NCBI GenBank assembly: GCA_944389555.1
Contig: CALXMU010000001.1
Coordinates: 1 to 64,000 of the forward strand
From: an uncultured Alphaproteobacteria bacterium
GTDB taxonomy: Bacteria > Pseudomonadota > Alphaproteobacteria > Rs-D84
DNA: 64,000 bases
Direction of reading: 5' to 3'
Each line of letters begins with the position of its first letter. Positions within the stretch are counted from its first letter, which is position 1. The notes below the pieces were generated by a model, which worked only from the letters and a program-made list of their open reading frames with translations, was not told where the DNA came from and ran no database searches. The position numbers and the translations under genes were made by a program. This document shows, in pieces, positions 17,734 to 25,260 of this stretch.

Positions 17734-17755
17734 TGCCCCAAAGGAAGTTTAAGCA

Positions 17756-19291
17756 ATGGATAGCAGTTACACAGTTTTAGCACGAAAATATCGCAGTCAA
17801 GATTTCAAATCCCTTATCGGTCAAGATGTATTAGTCAAAACATTGACAACGGCAATCAATACGGGTCGTATTGCACATGCTTACATTTTTACCGGTATTC
17901 GTGGTACGGGTAAAACAAGTACTGCTCGTATTTTAGCGAAGGCGCTTAATTGTTTATCGTCCGATGGACCAACTGCATCGCCATGCGGTGTATGTGAAAA
18001 TTGTCGTGCCATTGCGGCGGGGCAACATATTGACGTCTTAGAAATTGACGCCGCATCACATACAGGCGTTGATAATATGCGCGACATATTAGATGCTGCC
18101 CAATATCGTCCGACAAACGGTCGTTATAAAGTTTATATAATTGACGAAGTCCATATGCTTTCTACCAGCGCATTTAATGCGTTACTAAAAACGTTAGAAG
18201 AACCACCAGCACACGTAATTTTTATATTGGCGACAACAGAAATTCGTAAAGTTCCAGTAACCATCTTATCTCGTTGCCAACGTTTCGATTTAGTTCGCGT
18301 ACCAGTTGAAACATTAAAGCAACATTTTGCTTGGATTGCAGGGCAAGAAAAAATAGAACTAAGCGACGCAGCAAACGAACTTCTTGCACGTGCAGCGGAC
18401 GGTTCTGTACGTGATGGACTATCTTTATTAGACCAGGCAATTGCGCAAACAGGTGGTCATGTTGACGAACAGGCTGTTTTAGACATGCTGAAACGTGCCG
18501 ACCGTGGCGTTGTCGTAAACTTTATGGAAACTTTATTATCAGGCGACACATCCGCAGCGTTAAGTAAAGCAGATGAAATTTATACTAACGGTGCGGATTT
18601 AGCAATGTTGCTAAACGATATGATGGAATGGACACATTGGGCAACGCGTATGCACCCAGCAATTCACGCAGGGGAAGTTACTAATTCCCCGTATACGGCA
18701 GACCAGCGCGAACAAATTAAAAAGATTGATGCAAACGTATCACTAAATACTTTATCAAGAATATGGCAAGTTATGGTTGCTGCGGTACCAGAAATGCAAG
18801 CGTCCGGGAATCAAAAGCAATGTTTTGATATGCTAATTGTACGTTTAATGCACATTGCCGATATGCCATCTGTAACAGACATATTAAAAAATCAGCGTTC
18901 TGCGCAACCGCAAACAAAAAATCCAGAACCCAAAGAGCAAACGGTTCAAAAATCTAAATTGTCTGTTGAAACAGCAAATGATTTAGCAACGGCGCTACAA
19001 AGTTCAAAGGAAATATTATTATATTCTTATTACACAAGTAACATAGAAGTAATAGAAATATCAAATAATACTATAAAATATTTTGATAGACGTGGTGATG
19101 CAGACTTTGCGCATAAAATGGCGACTTGGTTAAACGAAAAAACAGGTCATATTTGGACTTTGGAGCGCATTCAAGAATCTCAGAACACACATACCATCAC
19201 TGAACAAAAGAAAGAAGAATTAGAATCAGATCCAATGGTTGCTAGTGCTATGGATTTATTCGCCGACGCAGAAATTGTGGGTGTAAAATAA
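17756..19291 (+). CDS. dnaX: DNA polymerase III subunit gamma/tau
   Basis: 511 aa. Clamp-loader ATPase of the replicative polymerase. The sequence shows YRSQDFKSLIGQ, Walker A GIRGTGKTST (about residues 42-51), a zinc module built from CLSS...CGVCENC, Walker B with IIDEVHML, and sensor motif LATTE. The N-terminal AAA+ part is canonical; the C-terminal tau region is short, so the total is below the length of E. coli tau (643 aa). It is followed 13 nt later by a prepilin gene preceded by CGGAGAG, probably the same operon. In many bacteria ybaB and recR follow dnaX; here ybaB is elsewhere (46,843). Confidence 0.97.
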   Translation: MDSSYTVLARKYRSQDFKSLIGQDVLVKTLTTAINTGRIAHAYIFTGIRGTGKTSTARILAKALNCLSSDGPTASPCGVCENCRAIAAGQHIDVLEIDAASHTGVDNMRDILDAAQYRPTNGRYKVYIIDEVHMLSTSAFNALLKTLEEPPAHVIFILATTEIRKVPVTILSRCQRFDLVRVPVETLKQHFAWIAGQEKIELSDAANELLARAADGSVRDGLSLLDQAIAQTGGHVDEQAVLDMLKRADRGVVVNFMETLLSGDTSAALSKADEIYTNGADLAMLLNDMMEWTHWATRMHPAIHAGEVTNSPYTADQREQIKKIDANVSLNTLSRIWQVMVAAVPEMQASGNQKQCFDMLIVRLMHIADMPSVTDILKNQRSAQPQTKNPEPKEQTVQKSKLSVETANDLATALQSSKEILLYSYYTSNIEVIEISNNTIKYFDRRGDADFAHKMATWLNEKTGHIWTLERIQESQNTHTITEQKKEELESDPMVASAMDLFADAEIVGVK

Positions 19292-19304
19292 TACGGAGAG
19301 AAAA

Positions 19305-19763
19305 ATGATTCAAGAACGTGGTGCATCAATGATTGAAATTATCGGAGTACTTGCCATTGCCGGTCTTATGAGTGCCGCCGCAATAGGAATGTATAACGTA
19401 ATAAGAAATAATCAAACGCGCAAAATAGCATCCGTTGAAATAGAACAAATTGCAAAAAAAACTAACTTATTGATGGGCATGCGCGGTGATTACACTGGTC
19501 TATCGGTGGATTACTTAGTATCGGCGGGCGCATTAAATAATACAAATGCACCGATTGGCGGAAACGATTGGTCTGTTACAGCGACAAACGGTGGAAAGGG
19601 TTATTCAATAAACCTAACGCAGTTAACTGAAGGCGAATGCCAATATTTTACATCGGCTCTTCCTAAATGGGCGACGCGTGTAACAGTAAATGGGATAGAA
19701 GTAACTTCTTCATCTAACTGCTTTTCTACAGATACAAATCAAATTTCTTTCATAGTAGAATAA
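19305..19763 (+). CDS. Type IV pilin-like protein (small major-pilin type)
   Basis: 152 aa. MIQERG is followed by ASMIEIIGVLAIAGLMSAAAIGMY: short leader, Gly at -1, Glu at +5 and hydrophobic alpha-1 helix, the type IVb/PilS style. Two cysteines (CQYF and CFSTD) sit near the C-terminus, where pilins form the D-loop disulfide. Size and layout fit a major pilin, in contrast to the three 400-450-aa prepilin-like genes on the other strand at 13,358-17,221. Cotranscribed with dnaX upstream and an OmpA-type lipoprotein 8 nt downstream. Confidence 0.78.
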   Translation: MIQERGASMIEIIGVLAIAGLMSAAAIGMYNVIRNNQTRKIASVEIEQIAKKTNLLMGMRGDYTGLSVDYLVSAGALNNTNAPIGGNDWSVTATNGGKGYSINLTQLTEGECQYFTSALPKWATRVTVNGIEVTSSSNCFSTDTNQISFIVE

Positions 19764-19771
19764 TGGTATAA

Positions 19772-20446
19772 ATGAACCTAAAGAAATATATTATTTTATC
19801 GTTACTACTTTTAACAACGGCGTGCGTTCAATATCACAGCCCAGAACGGTCAACGTGGTCACAATACTTGCGTGGGGCAAGTTTTACAGACATGACAGAA
19901 ACCGCAAGAATTGCCAAACGACCGGTATTTTTAGGTGCGGGTGGGACTCTTATAAGTTCTATAGATACATCAAACAAAATGGACTATGGCGACAAAGTTC
20001 AAAACGATACCGCCGTCAGCGTAAATTATATGACTAACTTAGAATACGAACTATACGATTCTTTGCGCAAACCTGGTATTTCCGTCCAACGCGCAGGTAC
20101 AGATGTAGTCATAATCTTAGTACGAGACGCAATAATGGAATTAAATATTGCGGACATATCAGCAGACGGTGCTGATACTTTGAATATAATATCCAAGATA
20201 TTAAAAAAATATGATGCCACATTCATGGAAATCGCCGGTTATACAGATGCAATGGCAGACAAACAAGCACAAGCATTGTCTTTAGACATGGCTCAACGAG
20301 TCGGGGTATTCTTTTCCCAACATGGGATAAGTACGGCACGTATGTTTATAGTTGGGCGCGGTGCGGCAAGACCTATTGCAGCCCAAGATGACATCGGGCG
20401 ACTAACCAACAGACGTATAGAAATACGCTTAGTCCCCGCCAGATAA
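19772..20446 (+). CDS. OmpA-family lipoprotein
   Basis: 224 aa. Signal peptide with lipobox LLTTAC (lipidated Cys at residue 18). The C-terminal half is an OmpA peptidoglycan-binding domain with EIAGYTDAM, ALSLDMAQRVGVFF and GRGAARPIA...NRRIEIRL. The middle (residues about 35-110) is not recognised. By analogy with OmpA-type lipoproteins in secretion and pilus systems it could anchor the pilin apparatus to the cell wall; this comes only from its position after the pilin gene. Confidence 0.8.
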   Translation: MNLKKYIILSLLLLTTACVQYHSPERSTWSQYLRGASFTDMTETARIAKRPVFLGAGGTLISSIDTSNKMDYGDKVQNDTAVSVNYMTNLEYELYDSLRKPGISVQRAGTDVVIILVRDAIMELNIADISADGADTLNIISKILKKYDATFMEIAGYTDAMADKQAQALSLDMAQRVGVFFSQHGISTARMFIVGRGAARPIAAQDDIGRLTNRRIEIRLVPAR

Positions 20447-20473
20447 AGTGTAAAAAATAGTCTAACTTTCACT

Positions 20474-20502
20474 TTGAATTTTATATTTTTTGTTGTTATA
20501 CT
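20474..20502 (+). promoter_or_regulatory. skp promoter
   Basis: TTGAAT (20474-20479), 17 nt, TATACT (20497-20502). Leader of about 25 nt ending in AGGATGGA before the ATG at 20533. Confidence 0.65.
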
Positions 20503-20532
20503 GCCAACATAACATAAAAAAGGATGGAAATC

Positions 20533-21195
20533 ATGGCAAACAAAAAACCAGTCGACCCGGCTGTAAAGAAGTATGTAAAATTCGGTGTAATTGCTGCTGC
20601 TGTAATCGTAGTTGCGGCTCTTGGGGCTTGGGGAATTAGCGCTTTGCGCGGTAACGGCGCGACCGTCGAAGAAGCAATGGAAGTTGTGTCTACTGACGCG
20701 GCAAACGCTGCTGATTTACGTATTGCGGTAATTCGCATGGACGCAATTCAAACAGATGCTGCTGTGCTAAAAGATTTGGCAAAGCAACGCGAAACATATG
20801 AAAATAAACTACGTGACGAATTAGAAAAGAAACAAAAAGAACTAGAAGCGGAAAAAGCCGAAATAGAAAAATCTCAAGATGTTTTATCTCGTGACGCTTT
20901 GCAGCGCCGCATCGCAGATTATCAAAACCGCGTGACGGAATTGCAACGTAGTTTGACAGAACGCGCTCAAAGCATTGAAATTTCATTTCAAAAGGCTTTG
21001 AACGAAGTTCAGAACGAACACTTGAACCCAATCATTGAGGGTGTAATTGCGAAGAAAAACCTATCTATGGTATTGGACGGTCGTTTCACCCGTGTCGGTG
21101 CGAACGCATTGAACTTAGATATTACAGACGAAGTAATTTCTGCTTTGGATAAAAAAGTATCAAAAGTTAAAATGGATACTCCGCAAGGTTTCTAA
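20533..21195 (+). CDS. skp: Skp/OmpH-family periplasmic chaperone, membrane-anchored
   Basis: 220 aa. Skp-like chaperones hold unfolded outer-membrane proteins in the periplasm. There is one N-terminal membrane helix (about residues 15-38, uncleaved looking), a long Lys/Glu coiled-coil tentacle (about 75-150: KLRDELEKKQKELEAEKAEIEK), and the Skp C-terminal signature LDITDEVISALDKK. ATG at 20533 follows AGGATGGA; the ATG three codons earlier has no room for a ribosome site. Its placement before lpxD and fabZ is the classical bamA-skp-lpxD-fabZ order, with bamA absent here. A terminator separates it from lpxD. Confidence 0.85.
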   Translation: MANKKPVDPAVKKYVKFGVIAAAVIVVAALGAWGISALRGNGATVEEAMEVVSTDAANAADLRIAVIRMDAIQTDAAVLKDLAKQRETYENKLRDELEKKQKELEAEKAEIEKSQDVLSRDALQRRIADYQNRVTELQRSLTERAQSIEISFQKALNEVQNEHLNPIIEGVIAKKNLSMVLDGRFTRVGANALNLDITDEVISALDKKVSKVKMDTPQGF

Positions 21196-21204
21196 AAAAC
21201 AAAA

Positions 21205-21232
21205 ATACCGCCTTTTCGGCGGTATTTTTTTA
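21205..21232 (+). terminator. Terminator between skp and lpxD
   Basis: ATACCGCC-TTTTC-GGCGGTAT followed by TTTTTT. lpxD therefore needs its own promoter. Confidence 0.85.
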
Positions 21233-21278
21233 ACTAATATTTACTTTCCTTTTGAATAAAAACGGGTATAATCGCGAT

Positions 21279-22322
21279 ATGTTAAACAAAATAAAAGGTT
21301 GGTTTATGCCGGCGGCCACCCAAACAACAGCCGGTCAGTTGGCCGAAAAATTCGGTCTTGAATTAAAAGGTAACCCAGACACAGTAGTGCGTGGGGTTGC
21401 CCCTATTGCTGACGCTCGTCCTGGTCAATTGGCTTTTTATTCAACAGAACAAAATAGTTCTGCGTTTAAAATATTGCCCATTGAAGTTTTGAAAAATACC
21501 CGCGCTAGCGTTATTTTAGTTCAACCAGAACAAGTAGAAAATGCACCAGCGGGGGCAACGTTACTAATTACGGAAACGCCACGTGGAAATATCGTAAAGA
21601 TATTGGGTGAAATATATCGCGAACCACCACGCTTTGGAATCAATAAAAAATCTACTATTGAACGCGGTGTATTCTTTCGGCGTCGCAGCACAGTTTATGT
21701 TGGGCAATATGCAACCATAGAACGTGGTGCCGTAATAGAAGAAGATGTAAAAATTTATCCCGGGGCATATATTGGGCGCAACGTAACAATCGGACGTGGA
21801 ACAATAATACAAACAGGGGCTCATATTGAGAATGCTACTATCGGTTCAGACTGCATAATACATTCTGGGGCAGTTATCGGCAAGGATGGTTTCGGTTATA
21901 CCCGTCAAAATGGGCATAATGTTTTCATTCCGCACGTTGGTCGCGTTGTGATAGGCAACCGCGTATCAATTGGCGCCAATACCTGCATTGATCGTGGTGC
22001 CATGACAGATACCCGCATTGGTGACGGTACAAAAATTGATAATTTATGCCAGATTGCGCATGGCGTGGTTATTGGGTCTGAATGTTTCTTGGCCTCTGGC
22101 GTAGGATTGGCTGGCGGGACAGTCATCGGTGACAGGGCTTTATTAGCCGGTCAAGTCGGCATTGCAAATGGCGTGCACATAGGTAACGATGCCGAAGTCG
22201 GTGCACATAGCGGCGTTTTCAGAAATGTTCCAGACGGTCAGCGTCACATGGGTTATCCGGCTGGACCTGGTACAGAATTTATGCGTCATTATGCTTGGTT
22301 ACGCAAAAACGCAAAAAATTAA
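21279..22322 (+). CDS. lpxD: UDP-3-O-acylglucosamine N-acyltransferase
   Basis: 347 aa. Third step of lipid A synthesis: transfer of a hydroxyacyl chain from ACP to UDP-3-O-acyl-glucosamine. An N-terminal uridine-binding domain ([18 protein letters not shown]) is followed by a left-handed beta-helix of hexapeptide repeats ([16 protein letters not shown] and onward) and a short helical tail; [19 protein letters not shown] carries the conserved active-site region. TATAAT (21267-21272) is just 6 nt from this ATG and there is no Shine-Dalgarno, so initiation is probably leaderless; the TTG at 21252 is upstream of the -10. fabZ follows after 17 nt. Confidence 0.95.
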   Translation: MLNKIKGWFMPAATQTTAGQLAEKFGLELKGNPDTVVRGVAPIADARPGQLAFYSTEQNSSAFKILPIEVLKNTRASVILVQPEQVENAPAGATLLITETPRGNIVKILGEIYREPPRFGINKKSTIERGVFFRRRSTVYVGQYATIERGAVIEEDVKIYPGAYIGRNVTIGRGTIIQTGAHIENATIGSDCIIHSGAVIGKDGFGYTRQNGHNVFIPHVGRVVIGNRVSIGANTCIDRGAMTDTRIGDGTKIDNLCQIAHGVVIGSECFLASGVGLAGGTVIGDRALLAGQVGIANGVHIGNDAEVGAHSGVFRNVPDGQRHMGYPAGPGTEFMRHYAWLRKNAKN

Positions 22323-22339
22323 ACGTAGGAGAAAAATAA

Positions 22340-22780
22340 ATGGTAGATGCAAAAGGTATAGAAAAAGTTATTCCACATCGTGGTCATATGCGATTAGTAG
22401 ATGAAATACGCGAATACAACGAGACAAGTGGCGTTGGCATAAAGTACGTACGAGATGACGAATTCTGGTGTGCAGGCCATTTCCCTGGTAATCCTATTAT
22501 GCCGGGTGTATTGATTATCGAAGCACTGGCTCAGACGGCTTGCTTTATTGCGATGTCTCAATTAGGTATAACCAACGGAAAAAATTTGGGTTATTTTACA
22601 ACTATGGAAAAAATTAAATTTTCCCATATGGTAAAACCTGGTGACGTGTTGGAATTACACGTTGAATTGGTCATGTCCAAAATGCGTTTGTACAAATTCC
22701 ACGGTATCGCTATGGTTAGCGGGAAAAAAGTATCAGAAGCAACATTTACAGCCATCATTGATGCTGGTGCACAAGACTAA
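22340..22780 (+). CDS. fabZ: 3-hydroxyacyl-ACP dehydratase
   Basis: 146 aa, cytoplasmic. Dehydrates 3-hydroxyacyl-ACP in fatty-acid elongation and balances the hydroxyacyl-ACP pool used by LpxD. Hot-dog fold with IPHRGHMRLVD, the catalytic His in AGHFPGNPIMPGVLIIEALAQ (catalytic Glu in LIIEALAQ). AGGAG lies 9 nt before the ATG. Same unit as lpxD, closed by the terminator at 22,794-22,822. Confidence 0.96.
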   Translation: MVDAKGIEKVIPHRGHMRLVDEIREYNETSGVGIKYVRDDEFWCAGHFPGNPIMPGVLIIEALAQTACFIAMSQLGITNGKNLGYFTTMEKIKFSHMVKPGDVLELHVELVMSKMRLYKFHGIAMVSGKKVSEATFTAIIDAGAQD

Positions 22781-22793
22781 AATTACACACAAT

Positions 22794-22822
22794 AAAAAAT
22801 CCCGCGGTCGCGGGATTTTTTA
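22794..22822. terminator. Bidirectional terminator
   Basis: ATCCCGC-GGTC-GCGGGAT with an A-run on the left and T-run on the right; shared by fabZ and the convergent TPR gene. Confidence 0.92.
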
Positions 22823-22835
22823 TTGTCTTTGTTTT

Positions 22836-23822
22836 TTATTGCAATTCTGCAATCAGATTTTGAATTCTTGTCATGCTGGCATCGTCAACTAAGGCCGTCG
22901 CAATTGTGTACGCAGACTCTAAATCGCTACGTGCCGCATCCGCGTTTCCAATTGCCAAATTCAAAGCCGCAGATTTTTCAAAGTAGGACATTGCATTGCT
23001 AGACAGACTTTCACGTTCTGCCGTGCTTGTGGCACCTTGTATCTGTTCGGATATGACCCTAATTGCAGATGCATAATCATTTATAGCATCGGCATAATTT
23101 CCTAACTGAGTATACGCCTCTGCCCTTTCGGCATAAACAGCTGGACTTACCGAACCGTCTGGACGAGCCAACGAATTAGTATAGTCGGCAACCGCCCCTT
23201 CCCAATTTTTTAACCATAAATTCAACTGACCACGTTTAGCATATAAATCACGAGTCTGTAAAATAGGCGTCGGATTCGCAGTTTGAGCCGCCAGCGCATT
23301 GTTTATATCATTCAAAGCCGTTGAATAATCTTCTAAACGAATATTTAATAAAGCCCTATCATAATATGCAACCGCGTTTACTTGGTCAATTTCAATTGCG
23401 TTATTGAAATCCGTTAATGCGTTACGATAGTCTGCCGTTTGCATATATGCCTCACCACGCAAAATATACATATCCGCAGTAGCGTTACCTGCATCAATTG
23501 CCGTCGTTAAATCTGCAATCGCTTCTGCTATATTACCAGCAACTAATTTCGCTTTCGCGTTTTCGTAATAATCAGACGCTTGCAATAAAGCCTCTTCAGT
23601 AATTTCAACATTATTCACACCAGACATAGCGTTATCACACGTTCCCTGACTACGTCCCAGCGTATAAAAAGCCGCGGCAATAAAGAACAAAATTATGAAC
23701 CAGTAAACATAAATTGATAAAGACCAAGGATGAAAGGCTTGCTTTGAATTTGCATTTTTTGAGGCAACGTTTATTGCACCTTTCTTTGAACTATTATTCT
23801 TGCTGGTAGTATTTTTTTTCAT
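22836..23822 (-). CDS. Membrane-anchored tetratricopeptide-repeat protein
   Basis: 328 aa. A Lys/Ser/Asn-rich cytoplasmic N-terminus, one membrane helix (WFIILFFIAAAFYTLG, about residues 40-58), then at least five TPR units (ADMYILRGEAYMQTADYRNALTDFNNAIEI and similar, about residues 85-300). TPRs bind protein partners, so a periplasmic scaffold is likely. GAGGGAG precedes the ATG, and the gene follows the RsuA-family gene by 30 nt. Confidence 0.8.
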   Translation of the reverse strand: MKKNTTSKNNSSKKGAINVASKNANSKQAFHPWSLSIYVYWFIILFFIAAAFYTLGRSQGTCDNAMSGVNNVEITEEALLQASDYYENAKAKLVAGNIAEAIADLTTAIDAGNATADMYILRGEAYMQTADYRNALTDFNNAIEIDQVNAVAYYDRALLNIRLEDYSTALNDINNALAAQTANPTPILQTRDLYAKRGQLNLWLKNWEGAVADYTNSLARPDGSVSPAVYAERAEAYTQLGNYADAINDYASAIRVISEQIQGATSTAERESLSSNAMSYFEKSAALNLAIGNADAARSDLESAYTIATALVDDASMTRIQNLIAELQ

Positions 23823-23852
23823 AATGAAACTCCCTCTTCCTTTTACTTGATT

Positions 23853-24551
23853 CTAGAGAGTTTTTAACAACGCGTCAACCGTTTTCTGTTCTATTTCACG
23901 TATTTCCCCAACAGATAGATTTCCCAATTTTATCGGACCGAAAGAAACGCGCTGCAACTTAATCACAGGGCAACCACACGAGCGTAAAACTATACGCACT
24001 TCGTTCTTTTTTCCTTCCGTTACACGAACGCGCAAAACATTATCTTTCATAACATCTATTACCATAGGTCTGTAAACTATACCATCAACAGTTACGCCGC
24101 TTCGTGCGCGATTTATACCTTGCTCATCTACCTTCAAAACTTTTGCCATATACTCCCGCGGTATGTGCGAAGAAGGCAACGTTAAACGACGCGCCAAATC
24201 ACCGTCGTTTGTAAGTAATAGCAAACCAGTTGTTTTATAATCTAAACGACCGATGTACTTTAAGTTTTTATACTCATCGTCCAAACAATCATATATGGTA
24301 CGTCTTCCTTCTGGATCGCGCCTTGTCGTCATAACGTTTATAGGTTTATGAAACGCATAAAGTTTCGTATTCTGCCGCACATTTATGTGTAGGCCGTCTA
24401 CTGTAACTTTGTCGTTGTCTTCAACGAAAAAGACGGGTGTATTTATAACATTGCCGTTTACTGCAACCCGCCCGTTTGCAATCATATCCTCTGCCGCACG
24501 GCGCGAAGCAATGCCACTATCTGCAATAAATTTTGCTATACGAACGCTCAT
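23853..24551 (-). CDS. RsuA/RluB-family rRNA pseudouridine synthase
   Basis: 232 aa. The N-terminal S4 domain (VRIAKFIADSGIASRRAAEDMI) precedes the catalytic domain with the family motif GRLDYKTTGLLLLTNDG (catalytic Asp in RLD). Members modify 23S (RluB, RluE, RluF) or 16S (RsuA) rRNA; the long HKPINVMTTRRDPEGR segment fits RluB best but I do not assign the target. The ATG at 24551 overlaps the rsmE stop as ATGA. Confidence 0.88.
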   Translation of the reverse strand: MSVRIAKFIADSGIASRRAAEDMIANGRVAVNGNVINTPVFFVEDNDKVTVDGLHINVRQNTKLYAFHKPINVMTTRRDPEGRRTIYDCLDDEYKNLKYIGRLDYKTTGLLLLTNDGDLARRLTLPSSHIPREYMAKVLKVDEQGINRARSGVTVDGIVYRPMVIDVMKDNVLRVRVTEGKKNEVRIVLRSCGCPVIKLQRVSFGPIKLGNLSVGEIREIEQKTVDALLKTL

Positions 24552-25204
24552 AACACAATCCAACTAATTGCAATTGCGGCTGCCAACTCTGCCCGCAATA
24601 TAGTTTTACCTAAACTTATACCGATTGCTCCAGCCGCATCAAATGCCGCAAATTCTTTATCAGAAAAACCACCTTCTGGCCCGACAAAAATCGCTTTTAC
24701 ATCATGTACAACCGTTGTCAAATCAGCACCATACGCAGCGCGTTCATCGGCAAAAGCAATATCCGATAAGTTAATATCAATAAATTTTTTTACCGGTAAA
24801 ATTTGTGGAACACTGTTACGTCCAGATTGTTCAGACGCCTCAACAACTATTTTTTGCATACGTTCCCAATTGATGTGTTGGGTAACAGTATGTTCTGTAA
24901 TAACAGGTTGGAAAGTTTTCACACCTAACTGAGTCGCCATATTTAATAAATCATCAGTTCTTTTTATCGGCGAGAACATCAAGGTTAAATCATTTGAAGG
25001 GTCGACGTGTTTCGTCTGTTCACAGATAAAAATAAATTTTCCGTCATCAGTCAATTTAGCGTTGAATTCACGGCCGCCACCAAAACCAAGAAATTCACTC
25101 TGACGCATAACGTGACTTAAATAATGAGCAATATCTTTAACCGCCGGAATTTTTAATCCGGTTTCTATTTTTTCGCCAAGATATATACGCGGGATATTTT
25201 TCAT
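24548..25204 (-). CDS. rsmE: 16S rRNA m3U1498 methyltransferase
   Basis: 218 aa. SPOUT methyltransferase that methylates U1498 of 16S rRNA using SAM. Motifs: IPRIYLGEKI N-terminal PUA-like strand, EASEQSGRNSVPQI, and the knot VGPEGGFSDKE with SLGKTILRAELAAAIA. Start at 25204 (MKNIPRIY) is chosen by family length; an earlier in-frame start would overlap the divergent virD4 promoter. First gene of rsmE-rluB-like-TPR. Confidence 0.92.
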   Translation of the reverse strand: MKNIPRIYLGEKIETGLKIPAVKDIAHYLSHVMRQSEFLGFGGGREFNAKLTDDGKFIFICEQTKHVDPSNDLTLMFSPIKRTDDLLNMATQLGVKTFQPVITEHTVTQHINWERMQKIVVEASEQSGRNSVPQILPVKKFIDINLSDIAFADERAAYGADLTTVVHDVKAIFVGPEGGFSDKEFAAFDAAGAIGISLGKTILRAELAAAIAISWIVL

Positions 25205-25245
25205 AAACTTTTTTAATTCTGATTTATAATCTTGTAAAATTCTGA

Positions 25246-25251
25246 TATAAT
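25246..25251 (+). promoter_or_regulatory. -10 element of virD4 (leaderless type)
   Basis: A perfect TATAAT ends 9 nt before the ATG at 25261, with no Shine-Dalgarno between them. A weak -35 (TTTATA, 25223-25228) lies 17 nt upstream. Confidence 0.5.
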
Positions 25252-25260
25252 CATAACACA

